Positions 1-11,654 of a stretch of DNA of 64,000 nucleotides are shown here, piece after piece (the first letter of the stretch is position 1; every line of letters begins with the position of its first letter). The notes below the pieces were generated by a model. It had not been told where the DNA came from. It searched no databases and worked only from the letters and a program-made list of their open reading frames with translations. Both the position numbers and the translations under genes were made by a program. Source of the DNA: Tolypeutes matacus (taxonomy: Eukaryota > Chordata > Mammalia > Cingulata > Chlamyphoridae); NCBI GenBank assembly GCA_026826555.1, contig JAKSZT010040477.1:1029202-1093201 (forward strand), in the 5' to 3' direction.

Positions 1-118
1 CCTTCCTTCCTTCCTTCCTTCCTTCCTTCCTTCCTTCCTTCCTTCCTCCCTCCCTCCCTTCCTTCCTTCTTTCCTTCCTTCCTTCCTTCCATCTTTCCTC
101 CCTCCCTCCCTCCCTTCT
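1..118. repeat. (CCTT)n microsatellite
   Basis: Tetranucleotide CCTT units run from the window edge with CCCT-type interruptions. The array probably continues upstream. Confidence 0.97.
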
Positions 119-120
119 CT

Positions 121-2700
121 TCCTTGCTTCTATCTATCCTAAGTCATTCCTTCCCTTTCTCCATTCTACTGTGTCTTCACTTCAAAAGCGAAAGGTTGAA
201 TTTCAAAGTTTAGACATTTTTAGGGATGTGCATTTAAGTAAACAAATTGGTCTTTCTGAAATAAATAAGCATTATCCCTACACTGCCTGCCTCACATAGT
301 GGGAAATAATTCTTTAAAATAATAAGAAAACTTGAAAATTTTACTTGATCATTTATCTATTTAATCTGTACAATAGGCAGGTTATGTTACCTGGTATGTG
401 GAAGTGATAAGTTGATGAATAAAGATGATAGTATTTTCTTTTTAAAGTGAAAAGTATATGGCAGAAGAACCATTATGAAAAGCAGTTGAGGATTTCAAAC
501 CGATTGGGTCTCAAAAAGAATAGGACATTTAAAGACAATAATCAAATGAAATGTAAAATATATTAATAAAAGAAGTCTAGAATAGATTGCTTCCATTATG
601 ACATTTAAAATAAAATAATGAATATTTGATTAGACAGTAACTTGGCATCCAGTTGTCTTTCCATAGATAATTGTTTTGTGGGGATTGATCTTCTATACTC
701 AAGATTCTATCACCTTACTATTATTTGGAAGAAAATTTCAATTTGTATTTAAAAAAATGTAAAACCTGAAAAGTTAAGAAAAAAATTAGAAATAGCTTTG
801 AATTTCTTTCAATGACAGTTTAGTAATGAAATTAAAATTATGATTTTGGTACCCCTTTTAAGGTACTGAAACTTAAGTTGCTTGTCAGTGAAACAGAATC
901 ATCATCATTTGCAAGCTCTTAGAGGAGACTATTACATCATACCTCAATTACTGATACATTCATGAAAGATAAGCATTGACATATGTCATAGTCATGCATT
1001 TGAAAATACGTGTGCAAAAAAGATCCATTTTTATAGGAACTTATCTTTGTAGTGATTAAATTGCTGGTTCACAAAGGCTTAGGAAGCAACTCAAATGCAA
1101 TTTCCATTCTCTTCACAGAGTCTTGCAGAGGAACATTTAAACTAAATAAATGAATAGAAAGGCCTTTAGATAAGTGATATATTCTATGCATAACACAAGA
1201 AAAATAGCACCTAAGAGAGTAATTAAATTCCCAGAGTGTCTAAATATAGGAATTGATTTTCCCTGGATAATTACATCATTTTGAGTCATGTCAAGTGGGA
1301 TTTTCATCATAGAGAAATGATTTAGGGAGGAAAATGCCTGAATGGAGAAAACTGGGAACTACTTCTAATTTTCTTACCTCTTCCATGTTTCCAAAGGGAA
1401 TAAAATGCATTTCAGGAGCTAAATATGATCCATGTAAATGTGGAGAAAATAGAATATGTTTATATATGGCTACACTATATATACTATTTGTAAAAATTAT
1501 GCATGCAAATTGAACTATTTTATGACAATGTGGTTGAGCTAAATAGACTTAAGTAAATGGCATAACTAATATTCCATTTTATTATGTCATTAAGTTGTTG
1601 GAAGCTATTATAAAAGTAACTAAAATCATTTATTCAATAAGATCATTAGAAATACATTGTAAAACATTCAGTGAAAGCAATTTGCAATATTGTGCCAAAT
1701 ATTATTCAACCAGAATAAATATCTTCAATGAAATTGGAGTTAAAAAAGACTAAAGAGATAATGATCAAATCTACCTATGCTTCTTTATGTTGTCATCAAT
1801 AAGGTCTCATTCCCAAATGTAAAAATGTCTATATAATCTATAGATTTGTTCACTTAATAGGAAAAAATACATGATATTCAAATTAGCAATTATAGAAACA
1901 TCATTTAAAACTGAGAAGAAAATGGCTGACTTCAGCAAGATAACAGGGAAGGAGATGTCACACCCCTAAACCAGAAAGAAATAGAAAAACAAGCAGAAAA
2001 AGAGCTAACTTTCTCAGAACTCTTGCAAACATCAAATATTTAAAACAACTAAGCAATTTCTGAGCCAAACTTGTAAGGATATTTTGTTCCAAAGTGCAGT
2101 CTCCAGAAGGTAATAGACTTGCCATGTGGGCAATTCCAATGGTAGAAACCTCTTTCAAGGAAATGTAAAAGGTAGTATCAAAACTTTATGGTACTTTTAC
2201 TTGCTATATCCCTCCTTCCTCCCCAGATTGGGAGAAAAACATGTTCCTACGGGGTTCTCTGGTTCCTGGCTCAGAGGGAAAAAGCACATTTTATTCACAA
2301 ATTATGGTGTAGGCATGTCTCTTCCAACACATCTGATGACTATTTGAAGGACTGAGTCAACATGTTTATCTCTGTTTCATCTATCCTGGAGTTCATTCAA
2401 GGCACAAAAGTGACAGTCCTTGCCATAAAAACACTATAAGGGCATGATCACACTAAGGTCACCTAGATGGAAGTTTATGGTTAAAACATTTGAGACATAT
2501 GCTAGACTGTATGACCTGAGATGAAAAACTGATAGGATTTTCCTTTTTTGAGTTAGTGCATTCAACAGGATCCATGAATGCAAGGTGATATATGAAGTCA
2601 CACACATGCCCATGGAAAGTGCAGGCTCAGAAAAGATTGGAATGGACCTTAAACTGTCACTTTGGGCTGTTTTCTAGGATCAGTTTAAGTCTGGTAAACT
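121..2700. other. AT-rich DNA without a recognisable gene
   Basis: No ORF with protein-like character, RNA gene or clear repeat was recognised. The stretch near 1920-2110 begins with aaatggctgacttcagcaag, which resembles the start of an L1 5'UTR, but this is too weak to call. Confidence 0.5.
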
Positions 2701-2819
2701 TTCAATAAAAGAAATAAAAATGTATTAAAAAAACAGGCAAGGGTGGTCTATTTGGAAGAATAAAATAAATCAACAGATACCAAAGGAATTTCAGACATTA
2801 GATTTACTAGTCAAATATG

Positions 2820-3165
2820 TTAAAAACAAATGTGAACTGTGGTCTATGGTTGGTGGCAAGGCTCCAGGATGTGTAAGTTCATTGAGGGTGGTGGGCCACA
2901 CTGTGGGAGATGTTTGTGTGGGATGTAGTGGGAGGTGTGGGAGGTGGGCAACATGGGAATCCCAGTGGGTTCCGTGTAATATTTTGGGTAATCTAAGCAC
3001 CTCTTAAAATATATGTATATATATATATATATAAATAACATTTTTGTAAGCAAATACACATATATGCATATATATTTATATATCATTTTGCAAATGTTTG
3101 TATGTATTGTGAGAATTTTGATTTTTACCCATAAAAAAAAAGTTAAAAAAAAAAACAAAAAAAAA
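2820..3165 (+). mobile_element. Type A L1/HAL1 3' end, 5'-truncated
   Basis: This segment matches 17488-17835 and 42340-42675 almost base for base in sense orientation. It runs from 'gtgaactgtggtctatgg' through 'gtaatctaagcacctcttaaaa', a TA repeat, a conserved AT-rich tail and a terminal A-rich run. It is therefore the 3' end of a plus-strand insertion that lacks ORF1. Short ORFs inside it are not protein-like. Confidence 0.75.
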
Positions 3166-3435
3166 AACAAATGTTCTAAATATTCTCAATATGCTCAATG
3201 AGCTGAAAGAAAGCATGCAAAAAGAATAAAGGATATCAGGAAACAATATATGAACAAAATGAGACTTTCATTTAAGAGATAGAAGTTTTTAAATGAAACT
3301 AAACTGGAAGTAAAATAATGGAAATTAAAAATCCATTAGGACATATTTTACACATTGTTTAATGGGTGTTTTAAATTAGGTAATCTATATAAATTGATTT
3401 ACACAGTGCCTATAACTTAGAACCTGCCAGTAAAT

Positions 3436-3620
3436 GATGGCTACTACTGTTAAAAAAAACAGTACAATGATTTCAAAAAGTACTATCATCAATTGTAACA
3501 AATGTTCACACCAATGCATGGTGTTGGTTTTGGGGTGGTGTATGGAAATCCTATATTTTATTCATGACATTTCTGTAAATCCACAATTTCTCTGATATTT
3601 TTTTTGAAAGTAATTGGTGA
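3436..3620 (+). mobile_element. Type B L1 3'UTR tail
   Basis: The string around 'caatgcatggtgttggttttggggtggtgt' parallels the ends at 24725-24800, 25400-25500 and 32340-32430. It is a short fragment of the L1 3' end, plus strand. Surrounding bases 3170-3435 and 3620-3885 show nothing recognisable. Confidence 0.55.
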
Positions 3621-3889
3621 ATCATTGAATGGAAGAAAATGACCAGGTCACCAGAAAGCCACCAATCAATAGATTCATTCAGAAACTCGGTGGACTTTGT
3701 ATCAATTGTGAAAGAGAAGAAATTTTCTGCATGTATGAAGTTAGGACAACTACATATATGTTTTCAGGAATCTCAGAACAAACAACTTTTTTTTAATAAC
3801 ATGTAAGTCAGTGTATTTTTGATGATGACATATTTCAATTCTCTGTGTTTTTTCAAGAATGCTTGAGGGCAAAAACAACATGTGTATAC

Positions 3890-4498
3890 AGCAATGAAGA
3901 AAATTAAAGTACCTATTTATACTACACTATAGATTTTCTGTGAAAATCTCATGCTATGTGAAAGAAATCAGTCAAAAAAGACCATATATTGTATGATTTC
4001 ATTTATATGAACTCTCCAGAATAAACGAATCCATAGAGACAGAAAGTACAATAGAAGTTGCAAGGACGTGGTGGAGAAGGAAGTGGTGAGTGGCAGCAAC
4101 CATGTAAGCCAGAAGGCTGTGGGATAATATATTTAAAATCTATGGTAAAGGGATAGAGTGTGGTTGCATGTTGGGGGATGGGGCAGATGAGTGGTGGTGT
4201 TCCTGGGTTTGGTGGTGCAGCACTGGGGGGTGGGTGGATTAGGAAGGGCCGGTTCAAATCCCCAGGGCATGTAACTGTGACTCTTGACATTCCATGGGTT
4301 GGGAGAGCGGGGTATCACAGGCCCTGGGGGGCTGGGGAGAAGGGAACAGTCAAGATCTAATGGGCTGTTTGGTGGTCATGGGGAAGGTTTTTCATTACCT
4401 TACAGTAATGGACACAGGACATATCATCAAAATTATTAAACTGCATCATCTAAATTGTAAACTAAAAAAAAAAAAAGAAAGAAAGAAAGAAAAAAAAT
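3890..4498 (+). mobile_element. L1 3' end with G-rich 3'UTR and poly(A)
   Basis: The left part (about 3940-4030: agtca..., 'gatttcatttatatgaa', 'gaataaacgaatcc') is the familiar end of mammalian L1 ORF2. It is followed by a strongly G-rich stretch (about 4060-4350), an AT-rich end and an A-rich tail with GAAA repeats at 4467-4497. The insertion is plus strand and truncated at its 5' end. The overlapping ORFs here are by-products of the G-rich composition. Confidence 0.7.
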
Positions 4499-4499
4499 C

Positions 4500-4760
4500 A
4501 ACCTAGAATTCAATATACAGAAAACTGCACTTCAAAAATTAGGATGAAATTAAGACATTCCTGGATAAACAGAAGCTGTGCGAGTTCATTATCTCTAGAT
4601 CACCCTATAAGAAATGCAGAAATAACTCTGTAAGTTTGAAAGGAGTGAACAGTATACAGGACTTGAAGCCCTGTGAAGAAATAAATATCTCTGATAAAGG
4701 TAATTACATGGTTAAATATAAATACCAGAGCTAATTTTAATTTTATTAAGGTGTTCTAAA
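4500..4760 (+). mobile_element. L1 ORF1-ORF2 junction fragment
   Basis: Text such as 'aaattaagacattcctgg', 'ataaacagaagctg' and 'ctataagaaatgcag' corresponds to the end of L1 ORF1 and the inter-ORF region, also seen at 40880-41000 and 23330-23420. The fragment is decayed and non-coding. Confidence 0.6.
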
Positions 4761-5189
4761 TTATATGTCTATGTTATATATTACATATTGTCTATTATTT
4801 ATTAATGTTTTTTTGTGTTTGCTTTGTAACTCCACTTTTTTTCTAATTAAATATATGAAATTATATTTACTAGAAATATTTCCAGAAATCAAAAATAAAA
4901 TTACATCCAAAAGTCCAATAAATATTAATCTCCTACTTCACAAAGAGGACTATGTAGTAAAGTAATATGAGGAAACTACTTCATTCCAAAGTAATAAAAT
5001 ACATTCACATTGTTGGGGTGGAATAATATTTTATCTTATTCTCTTAGTATATGTCTTCATTTTCTAGAGCTACTATGACAAATACAACCATTTTTTAGGT
5101 AACTCCACTTTTTATTTCATAGATTCATTTAAAATACAAATGCATAAAAATAATTGCTAAATCAGAAATGAAAGGAGAGACAAGTCTGA

Positions 5190-5685
5190 CTTTACAAAAA
5201 TGGAAATGATCATAAAGTAATTCAATAGACAATTATACATAAACATGACCAGATGAAATGGAAAAATACTTATAAATGCACAAATTACTAAACAGATTCA
5301 AGAAGAAATAAATAATCTCAACATGTCTTTAAAATGTAATGCCGTTGAATCAGTAGTAAAAGAAAGTTCAATAATAAATGGTTTCATTGATGAATTCATC
5401 CAAGCATTCAATGAAGTATTAAACAACAGTCTGAAAGATTTCCAAAGATTTGAGGAGGAAGAAATTTTTCCCAACCCATTCGCAAAATCCAATGTTACCT
5501 TATATCAAAACCAAACATAAATTTCAGAGGATAATTAAATTACAGAACAATACCCTTATTAATATGGATATAAAAGTTCTAAAATTAAAAATAGCAAAAC
5601 AACTTCAATAACATATTAAAAGAATATTTATCATGATCAAGTGAAATTTATTCCTTGAATTCAGTGGTGATTAAACAAAAGAAAA
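5190..5685 (+). mobile_element. Old L1 ORF2 reverse-transcriptase fragment
   Basis: A 65-residue ORF at 5323-5520 contains 'IDEFIQAFNEVLNNSLKDFQ' and 'FPNPFAKSNVTLYQ', matching the early reverse-transcriptase region of L1 ORF2p (compare 49930-50070 on the plus strand). Downstream bases continue the same region with stop codons to about 5685, where a minus-strand type A repeat begins. This is an ancient 5'- and 3'-truncated L1 piece, not a gene. Confidence 0.7.
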
Positions 5686-5928
5686 TGTCTTACATTAGTA
5701 TGGTATATTTGTTATAATTGAAGAATGAATATTGAGGCATTGCTACTAGCAAAGTCTATAATTTATATTTTGGTTTTCATGTTTCACTGTACAACTTTAT
5801 AGGTTTTGACAAAATGTATAATGGCCTGTACCTGCCATTTAAATATCATGCACAATTCCAATGCCCCCAAAATGCTTTGTGTTCCACGGTTCTTTGGTTG
5901 CCCTCACCTCAGTGCTTCTGGTAACCAC
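5686..5928 (-). mobile_element. Type A L1/HAL1 3' region, left part (split by provirus)
   Basis: On the plus strand this reads like the copies at 29940-30200 and 43430-43650, e.g. 'ataatggcctgtacctgcc'. It stops at 'gtaaccac' where the LTR begins, and the rest of the same repeat resumes at 13146. So the repeat was present before the retrovirus integrated. Confidence 0.8.
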
Positions 5929-6369
5929 TGTAGATGTTCAGGAACTAGGTCCATGAAAACGGTGCTGTGGATGAGAAAAGAAACAAGAAATAGCTGGGGT
6001 CAGGGGACCCTCCATCCAAAGGGAGGAGAGTTCCACTGCAAAAACTTTGTGGCTTTTACTTAGCTTTAGAAAAAAGAAAATACATGTGAGCATGTGCAAA
6101 AGCAATAGATACGTGATGGGCTACACGTTACTAAAGTCAGCAAGTCTTTAGGGTTAATAGTTCAGTTCTCTTTACATTCCTGCATGTAATAGAACTTGTT
6201 AATCATTATCTGACATATACTAGATACACTCCTTGAAGCACAGAAAGCTTCTCCACCAGGCTCGTACCAGCTCTTATCTTAGTGTCTTGAGACTAGAGAC
6301 ACCTGTCCCATATATATCAAGGTGGTCTATTTTCTGCCATGAGTCATGGCCTTTAATTGAACCCCTTCA
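5929..6369 (-). repeat. 3' LTR of the provirus
   Basis: 441 bp, aligned along its full length with 12704-13145. On the minus strand it starts TGAAGG next to the polypurine tract and ends with TGAACATCTACA. A TATATATGGGACAGG stretch is a TATA-like promoter candidate. The poly(A) signal position reads AGTAAA here but AATAAA in the other LTR. Confidence 0.92.
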
Positions 6370-6385
6370 TTTCCCCCTTTTTTTA
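6370..6385 (-). promoter_or_regulatory. Polypurine tract (plus-strand primer)
   Basis: On the minus strand an uninterrupted A/G run (AAAAAAAGGGGGAAA) sits directly against the TG that starts the 3' LTR, the standard position for the retroviral polypurine tract. Confidence 0.85.
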
Positions 6386-6844
6386 TTAATTAATTTTTAA
6401 AGTGAAGGCCATAGGAACCATTATATAAGATGATACAAGGTGACCTCCCGTCACACTTGTCTTCTATAGGCTCTTGTGACTGTGCCTCTTAGGTTGTCCT
6501 CTCTGAAAATCTTATCCCCCATTGGCTACCAGTAAAGCTTTTGAGCTCTTACATGGAAGGCAATTTCATTTATATTTTATACTTCTTCAGGTTCCTTATG
6601 TCTATGCTTTTATGTAGATAATTAGTAGTAAAATCATGGGGTTATTAATATAATACTTTCTACCACAAATAATGTAAAATTCATTTTTCATGGCTAAGTT
6701 TCTTAACATAAATGCATTTATTGATTCAATTTTTCATTTTTTTCTATGAATATGTTTTATTACTCTACCCTTGAAAATACAAACAATTAAAATGCATAAA
6801 AAAATAATTCCTAATCCAATCCAAAATGATATGTGAACTGCTTT

Positions 6845-7360
6845 TTATTTCCACCAGTGAAATGGGTTGACAGTATTTAAATTTTCAGAAAATTCATTCC
6901 AAAATTCTGTACCAGGTGTTTCTTTCAATTCAATTTGAGGCATGCTCAATGCTTTCTTTTGCAATTCTAAAATATCTAAAGAAATATAATGCTTATATCC
7001 AATAAAATGATTTTTTACTTCTTCCCAATCATGCTCACTGGTATTAAAAGGCAAAGGTATAATACAAAAAGAACTTTCATTCCAATCACATTTAAGAGCC
7101 CTTAACAAGTTTAAATTATAGATTTGATTATCCAAATGTATAATAGTTGTTTCAAGATCATTTGTATGATTATTCAGTTCCATATCAATGTGAGACTGGT
7201 TAGGCCACATCTCACCTGCATTTTTATGCCAGTCCTTAACATATTTCATAGTTTGTACTCCTTTATGCAGGACTGTGCCAGCGACGACTGCAGTGGTAAT
7301 GATGCCAATCAGTCCTCAAATTCCTGCTATTGAAAGTCCAATCAGTCTTTTAGTTCTTTT
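6845..7360 (-). pseudogene. env remnant, transmembrane subunit
   Basis: A basic cleavage-type motif KRTKR (7346-7360) is followed by a small hydrophobic fusion-peptide-like stretch. That stretch is broken by an in-frame TGA at 7316-7318. The next ORF starts at 7249 and runs 134 residues with several N-glycosylation sites and a 'CDWNESSFC' block that resembles HML-type betaretroviral transmembrane subunits. It ends at TAA (6845-6847), immediately before a hydrophobic in-frame stretch (about 6760-6840) that looks like the lost membrane anchor. The protein would thus be non-anchored as well as broken. In an intact virus this subunit drives membrane fusion; here it is a fossil. Confidence 0.8.
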
Positions 7361-8450
7361 TAAATAATGGTCGAGGAAGTGCCACAGCAACTGGGATTCT
7401 GGAAACTGCTGTCAATGTCTGGCCATCTGAACTGGTAACCATAGTGCTTTACTTCTTCTTGCTATAAAAAGAGTTTGATTTTCCTGTAAATATGAATTCT
7501 TAAGACATGTAAATAAAGAGCAATTGGAGCAGTTATTGTTCCTTTCACCAAAAGTTACTTTTCCAATGATAAAAACTATAGGATCTCATAACATATACTG
7601 TAAGAAATTGAGTTCATTTTCTTTATAAACTGGTAATATTTGTTTTATTGCCTTGTCATTTGAAAATTGGGCCAGTTCCCAAAAATAATTTCCACAAATA
7701 ATTTTGAGTTTTGTTTAGTGCCCCATTGTTGTGGGATAAATCTTCCCTGATGAGTCCAATTTAGTGATATATTTGTACTTATGACATCCCCAAAATTCCA
7801 AAAATAATGATAGCTTTCATTAGTTGTTTTTGTTGAATTATTAATTGTCCAATTTATGGTTGTGTTTACATTAGGTTTCCGTATCCCTATAAGGACCTGA
7901 TCCTTTACAATTCCATAGGAATCATTAAAGAGCACAACCTCATATGAACCATGGCATGTATGCCATTTATCACTTTGTAATCTATTTGATACTGGACATG
8001 TATGATTTATCATATCTTTTGGTCAATAGGGTAGAGAAAGGAATAAAAGAATATAAATTTTAGTTTGATTCCTTTCAGTTATAACGATACTGCGATTTTG
8101 GGGCTGTATCCATGGATCTATGGATTCTATGCAGATAGGTTGTTCAAGAAAAGACAAGGTTAAATTTTCAATAAATTTCCCTTTCTCCTCAGGTTTTAAA
8201 GGAAACCAAGAATCAATAGGCCCAGGAAAATGAAAAGACTGATTAATATAAAAAGGGTAGGATTCACCCCACCCCAGGTCAACAATTTCAGAAGGGGTGG
8301 TTTAGTAATATAAGTCCTATATGTATAATTATGTGATGGTGCACTATTTACTGCTGTGGTGGTCAAGGTAAGCATAGCAAGGAATAACTGTGATAGAGTG
8401 ACATTTTGTATTTTAGAAGTTACCTTCTTTTCTGCTTCTTGTGTCAACTT
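7361..8450 (-). pseudogene. env remnant, leader and surface subunit
   Basis: An ORF from 8447 holds a hydrophobic leader-like segment ('LSQLFLAMLTLTTTAVNSA') followed by the start of a surface subunit. The frame is lost near 8265-8275, in a GGGG-containing run, and the downstream sequence continues in another frame. A later ORF (8013-7645) has many N-x-S/T sites and tryptophans, typical of a surface glycoprotein. The region between 7645 and 7360 has no long frame. The similarity to class II envelopes is by overall character. No function is expected. Confidence 0.72.
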
Positions 8451-8537
8451 ATTCAGCTGACCTTAGGTGGGAGTAGAAGACTGCTTGAGTAACTCAGCCA
8501 AATGCTGCTCCTTATCATTTTGACTTCTCCCGTTATT

Positions 8538-8830
8538 CAAGTCTAGGTTTCAGATATCTGGACAGGACCCAAAGCTGGTCTCCTTTATTTGTAATGTTAA
8601 GAGCAAAACCTCAACCCTGTATCCTAACTTCTGCCTTTTCCCATTGGTTATTATCTTCATTCTTCCAATGAACTGGTTGTCTAATATTTGTTTCTGTATA
8701 TTAGCCTGATTTTTGCCAGAAAGGTTCTGCTGCTGATGCATCTGATTCTGACCTTCAGTTAAGAAAATTTATCATAAATAATGCTTGATATAATCGATCC
8801 AACACCTCACCATTTCCACTTTTGTTTTTA
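8538..8830 (-). pseudogene. pol remnant, C-terminal integrase
   Basis: Reading minus-strand from about 8822, 'EVLDRLYQALFMINFLN' and then 'PVHWKNEDNNQW' and 'LWVLSRYLKPRL' follow the layout of the end of the betaretroviral integrase core and its DNA-binding tail. The block sits just upstream of env, as expected. A TGA interrupts it near 8612 and the frame ends near 8537. The annotated-size ORF at 8741-8550 is a different frame and is not the gene. Confidence 0.6.
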
Positions 8831-8939
8831 TAACATCAATTTTAGGATTGGTTACTTTTTTCAACAATAACTTGACCCTTGGGGTTATTTGCTTGGGTAA
8901 GAGAATGTTGGAGATGTTTATAGAGTTTTGTCAAAAGTG

Positions 8940-9070
8940 TTTTTGGGGGGGCTGTAATGAGGGTAAGTACATGCTTGTGGAAAGGCAGAAGGAGTAAGGC
9001 GTAAAGTCTTAAAGACATAATATTGAAACATGGTGGGTGTATTGAACATTTCTTGTGGCAGTACCTTTTT
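8940..9070 (-). pseudogene. pol remnant, class II reverse-transcriptase block
   Basis: The minus strand from about 9066 encodes 'VLPQEMFNTPTMFQYYV', which fits the conserved LPQG-x-x-NSPT block of class II retroviral reverse transcriptases with G changed to E. Only about 150 bases separate it from the integrase tail at 8830, so most of the polymerase, RNase H and integrase core are deleted. Confidence 0.6.
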
Positions 9071-9524
9071 TGATATTTAGTTAATGTATTTTTGTTAATA
9101 ATTGAAAGAATATAGAATAAGTGAATGATTGTTTATAAACACAGGTTTAACTGTTATGTTCCAATCTTTTATAATATTTATACATACATTCACATGCTTA
9201 CTAAACCAGGGGACACACTGATATACTTGGCTTATTGTTGGTTAGAGTCCTGGATAGATACAAGTTATATGTTAACATGTATATTTAGTTCAATAAGCTT
9301 ATACTGACAATTAGAGTGAGAAACATGAATAACATAATTATTAAAAGATTAAGTTAATATTGAACAAAGTTACAGAATGACAGAAAAATAGAGCAGTTTT
9401 ATATATACACTTAACAATATTAGCTTTTCGCTAGGAAGTGTTGAATTAGCAACTGATTAACTAGACTTTTGGCTGACTATGTTTAGGATTAATGAATTTG
9501 ATACTATCATGCCAACTTGTATTT

Positions 9525-9682
9525 TGCTAATTCCTGAGGAAGGGGCCAGACTCCCCAGGAAGGAACACAGCACTCATTGGGCAGTATATTTTAAGTTTTA
9601 TGCATCCATCCCCGGGAGGGTGGCCAGCTCCTCCAGGGAGGAATACAATACCTTTTGAAATGTACTTTATCTTTTCTAATTC
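9525..9682. repeat. Two imperfect ~78-bp tandem copies inside the provirus
   Basis: The unit 'gaggaaggggccagactcc' (from about 9536) recurs as 'gggagggtggccagctcc' (from about 9615), with the following 'aggaaggaacacagcac' / 'agggaggaatacaatac' and 'gtatattttaagtttt' / 'gtactttatctttt' also aligned. They are GC-rich islands in AT-rich DNA. Confidence 0.65.
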
Positions 9683-10039
9683 GTTACAAACATCCCTGAT
9701 GTGCTTACTATTTTAGTTTCCATTATGTTTCCTGAAATATGAAAAATGTTAAGATTTATATATATATATATATAAAATAAAATAAATTTATGTGTAATAT
9801 ACAAGTTACTAAATTACTTAAGTACGGAATGTAGTGCATTAAAGTTTTAATTAGTATTTAAGTATGTTATACATAATTCATAACTACAGTAGATTATATA
9901 ACAACAAAAACTAATAAGACTTTTAACCGGCAGATATCCAATGAATAAACTTTTATTTTTTATACATTTAAGTTTCTTAGTAGCATGATTAGAATGACCT
10001 TAATTTTTTTATTTTGTATAATTTGAAACATAGTAAGAA

Positions 10040-10345
10040 CAAATTATTATTTCCTATTTTGGCTGTGGGGCAATACATTAACTTGTAATTTTAATACCTG
10101 TGTTGGTTTTGTTGTTAACATTATATTTTGAATTGGGGCTGTAGCTCACAATGTTAAATATAAACTTGATTTTTTGTTGGCTATTTTACAGAAAGGGGAA
10201 TATGGGCTGGCTTGACTTGTTCAAGAAGATTAATTTTTTTGTAACAAACCTGTAATATTTGGGACTGCTGCATATTGCAGTGGTGTTAATTTAATTTTCT
10301 ATAATTTACTGTTATGCACAACACCTGCCAGTCCCTAATGGCTGC
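10040..10345 (-). pseudogene. Possible second, ERV-L-like reverse-transcriptase fragment
   Basis: On the minus strand, in shifting frames, I read 'WQVLCITVNYRKLN' (about 10335-10294), then 'YAAVPNITGLLQK' (about 10275-10236), and 'VNVLPHSQNRK' (about 10085-10053). Their order and spacing match the YRxLN-to-VLPQ interval of a retroviral reverse transcriptase. The AAVP segment looks more like class III (ERV-L) than class II. There is no open frame. It may be a nested fragment, a recombinant segment, or chance in AT-rich DNA. Confidence 0.35.
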
Positions 10346-10349
10346 TTTC

Positions 10350-11505
10350 TTTTTGCAGTTATAAACTTTTTTTTTAGCAGAGGTGGGGTAAATTAGATAA
10401 ACTTAAGTTAAAGCATCTGCCTTTTGATTTTTAGGCAGAGAGATAGTTTTTGTGATACATTATTATATTTTAAAATAATTAAAATTATGATTGATAACAT
10501 TACACTTTTATTTAATATTATACTGAAATATTATTAAATTTCCAGGAATTTTATACACTTTTAAAGTATTCATATGAACTTTTTATTCATACAACTTTGT
10601 CATAAGTTTAGACAATTTCTTTTAATTGAACAACAGTTTTAAATACTTCATTCAACTTATATATTACATGAACGTAACTATTTTTAGTATTTTATCTTTC
10701 TCTAGGTAATAGACCAAATCATTTGTAACAGTTTGAAATAAAAAGCTACTTTTTGAGAAAGCAGATTTGAACATTATGTTCTTTTAAAATTGATAAAACT
10801 TGTTTCTTCAAGGAAATGATAAGGTTAAAGTATAAGAAGCTACTTTGTTAAAAACAGACTTTCCTTTTTGCACACTGATTATTCAGGAGAAAAACTCTGT
10901 GTAAACTTTTACTAAAACAGATTAATGACTTGAGAAACTTTGAGAAAGAATAAAACTTTAACTTATTAAAAATAACTAGTCATTTTATCTTAGGATAAAA
11001 TTACTTTCTTTTCCTTAATAATAAAAGCACATTCTAAATATCTTCCATAATTAAGTTACCACAATGATTTTGGAAACTGTTTCCAAACAAACTTCTGACA
11101 ACATACAATTACCATCAACATTAAACAAACTTGTTAGAATAAAGATTTAATTTGATTATAACTATTTTTATTATTTTAAATTAATACCTATATTTATTTA
11201 TTAATATAAGTGCCTTTTAAATTTTGGTCATTTGAGTGGAGCTCTTATAATAATTTTCATTTATCAATTTAATAGTACCATCCAGAGGTATCAAAATATA
11301 CACTGACACTGAACAAACAGACAAACACAAAACAAGTTACAACACATCAGTAGAAACAGACATCTTTGATTTTACTGCTTTTGAGAATTTTTCTGGAAAC
11401 TGTATTGCTAAGTTTTCTTACTTCTCCAGTGGTTTAATTTTATTAGCCTCTATCATCCCACAGCCTTATCATTATGTAGGCAGTAGGAGGTTTACAAAGT
11501 TGCTG
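10350..11505. other. AT-rich provirus interior, content unclear
   Basis: Between the RT-like fragment and the dUTPase-like block no coding frame was recognised. The stretch is T-rich on the plus strand, i.e. A-rich in the proviral sense. A TA microsatellite lies at 9757-9775, in the similar stretch below the RT fragment (9683-10040). Protease may lie here, but I could not find its active-site motif. Confidence 0.4.
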
Positions 11506-11509
11506 CTGG

Positions 11510-11632
11510 AATGTTTTCCTTATTTTAGTTAACTCTTTGACAGAATAGTGATGCCCCTGCAACTAGTGCTAAATCCTTCTAATATTAATCTTACTAAATT
11601 TTTTGGAATAATCCCTTTTGCTCCTGAATTGG
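11510..11632 (-). pseudogene. dUTPase-like remnant
   Basis: The minus strand encodes 'AKGIIPKNLVRLILEGFSTS' followed by CRGITIL. This resembles the conserved dUTPase stretch (PxGxVGLILGRSS with a following KG) found in the pro region of betaretroviruses. It lies just downstream of gag, the right place. It is short and followed by stops. Confidence 0.45.
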
Positions 11633-11654
11633 TTAGACAGACTTTATTTTGTTT

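Noticed and set aside
1..118. CRISPR-like or other functional repeat array
   Set aside because: A plain tetranucleotide microsatellite without spacers, in eukaryotic DNA.
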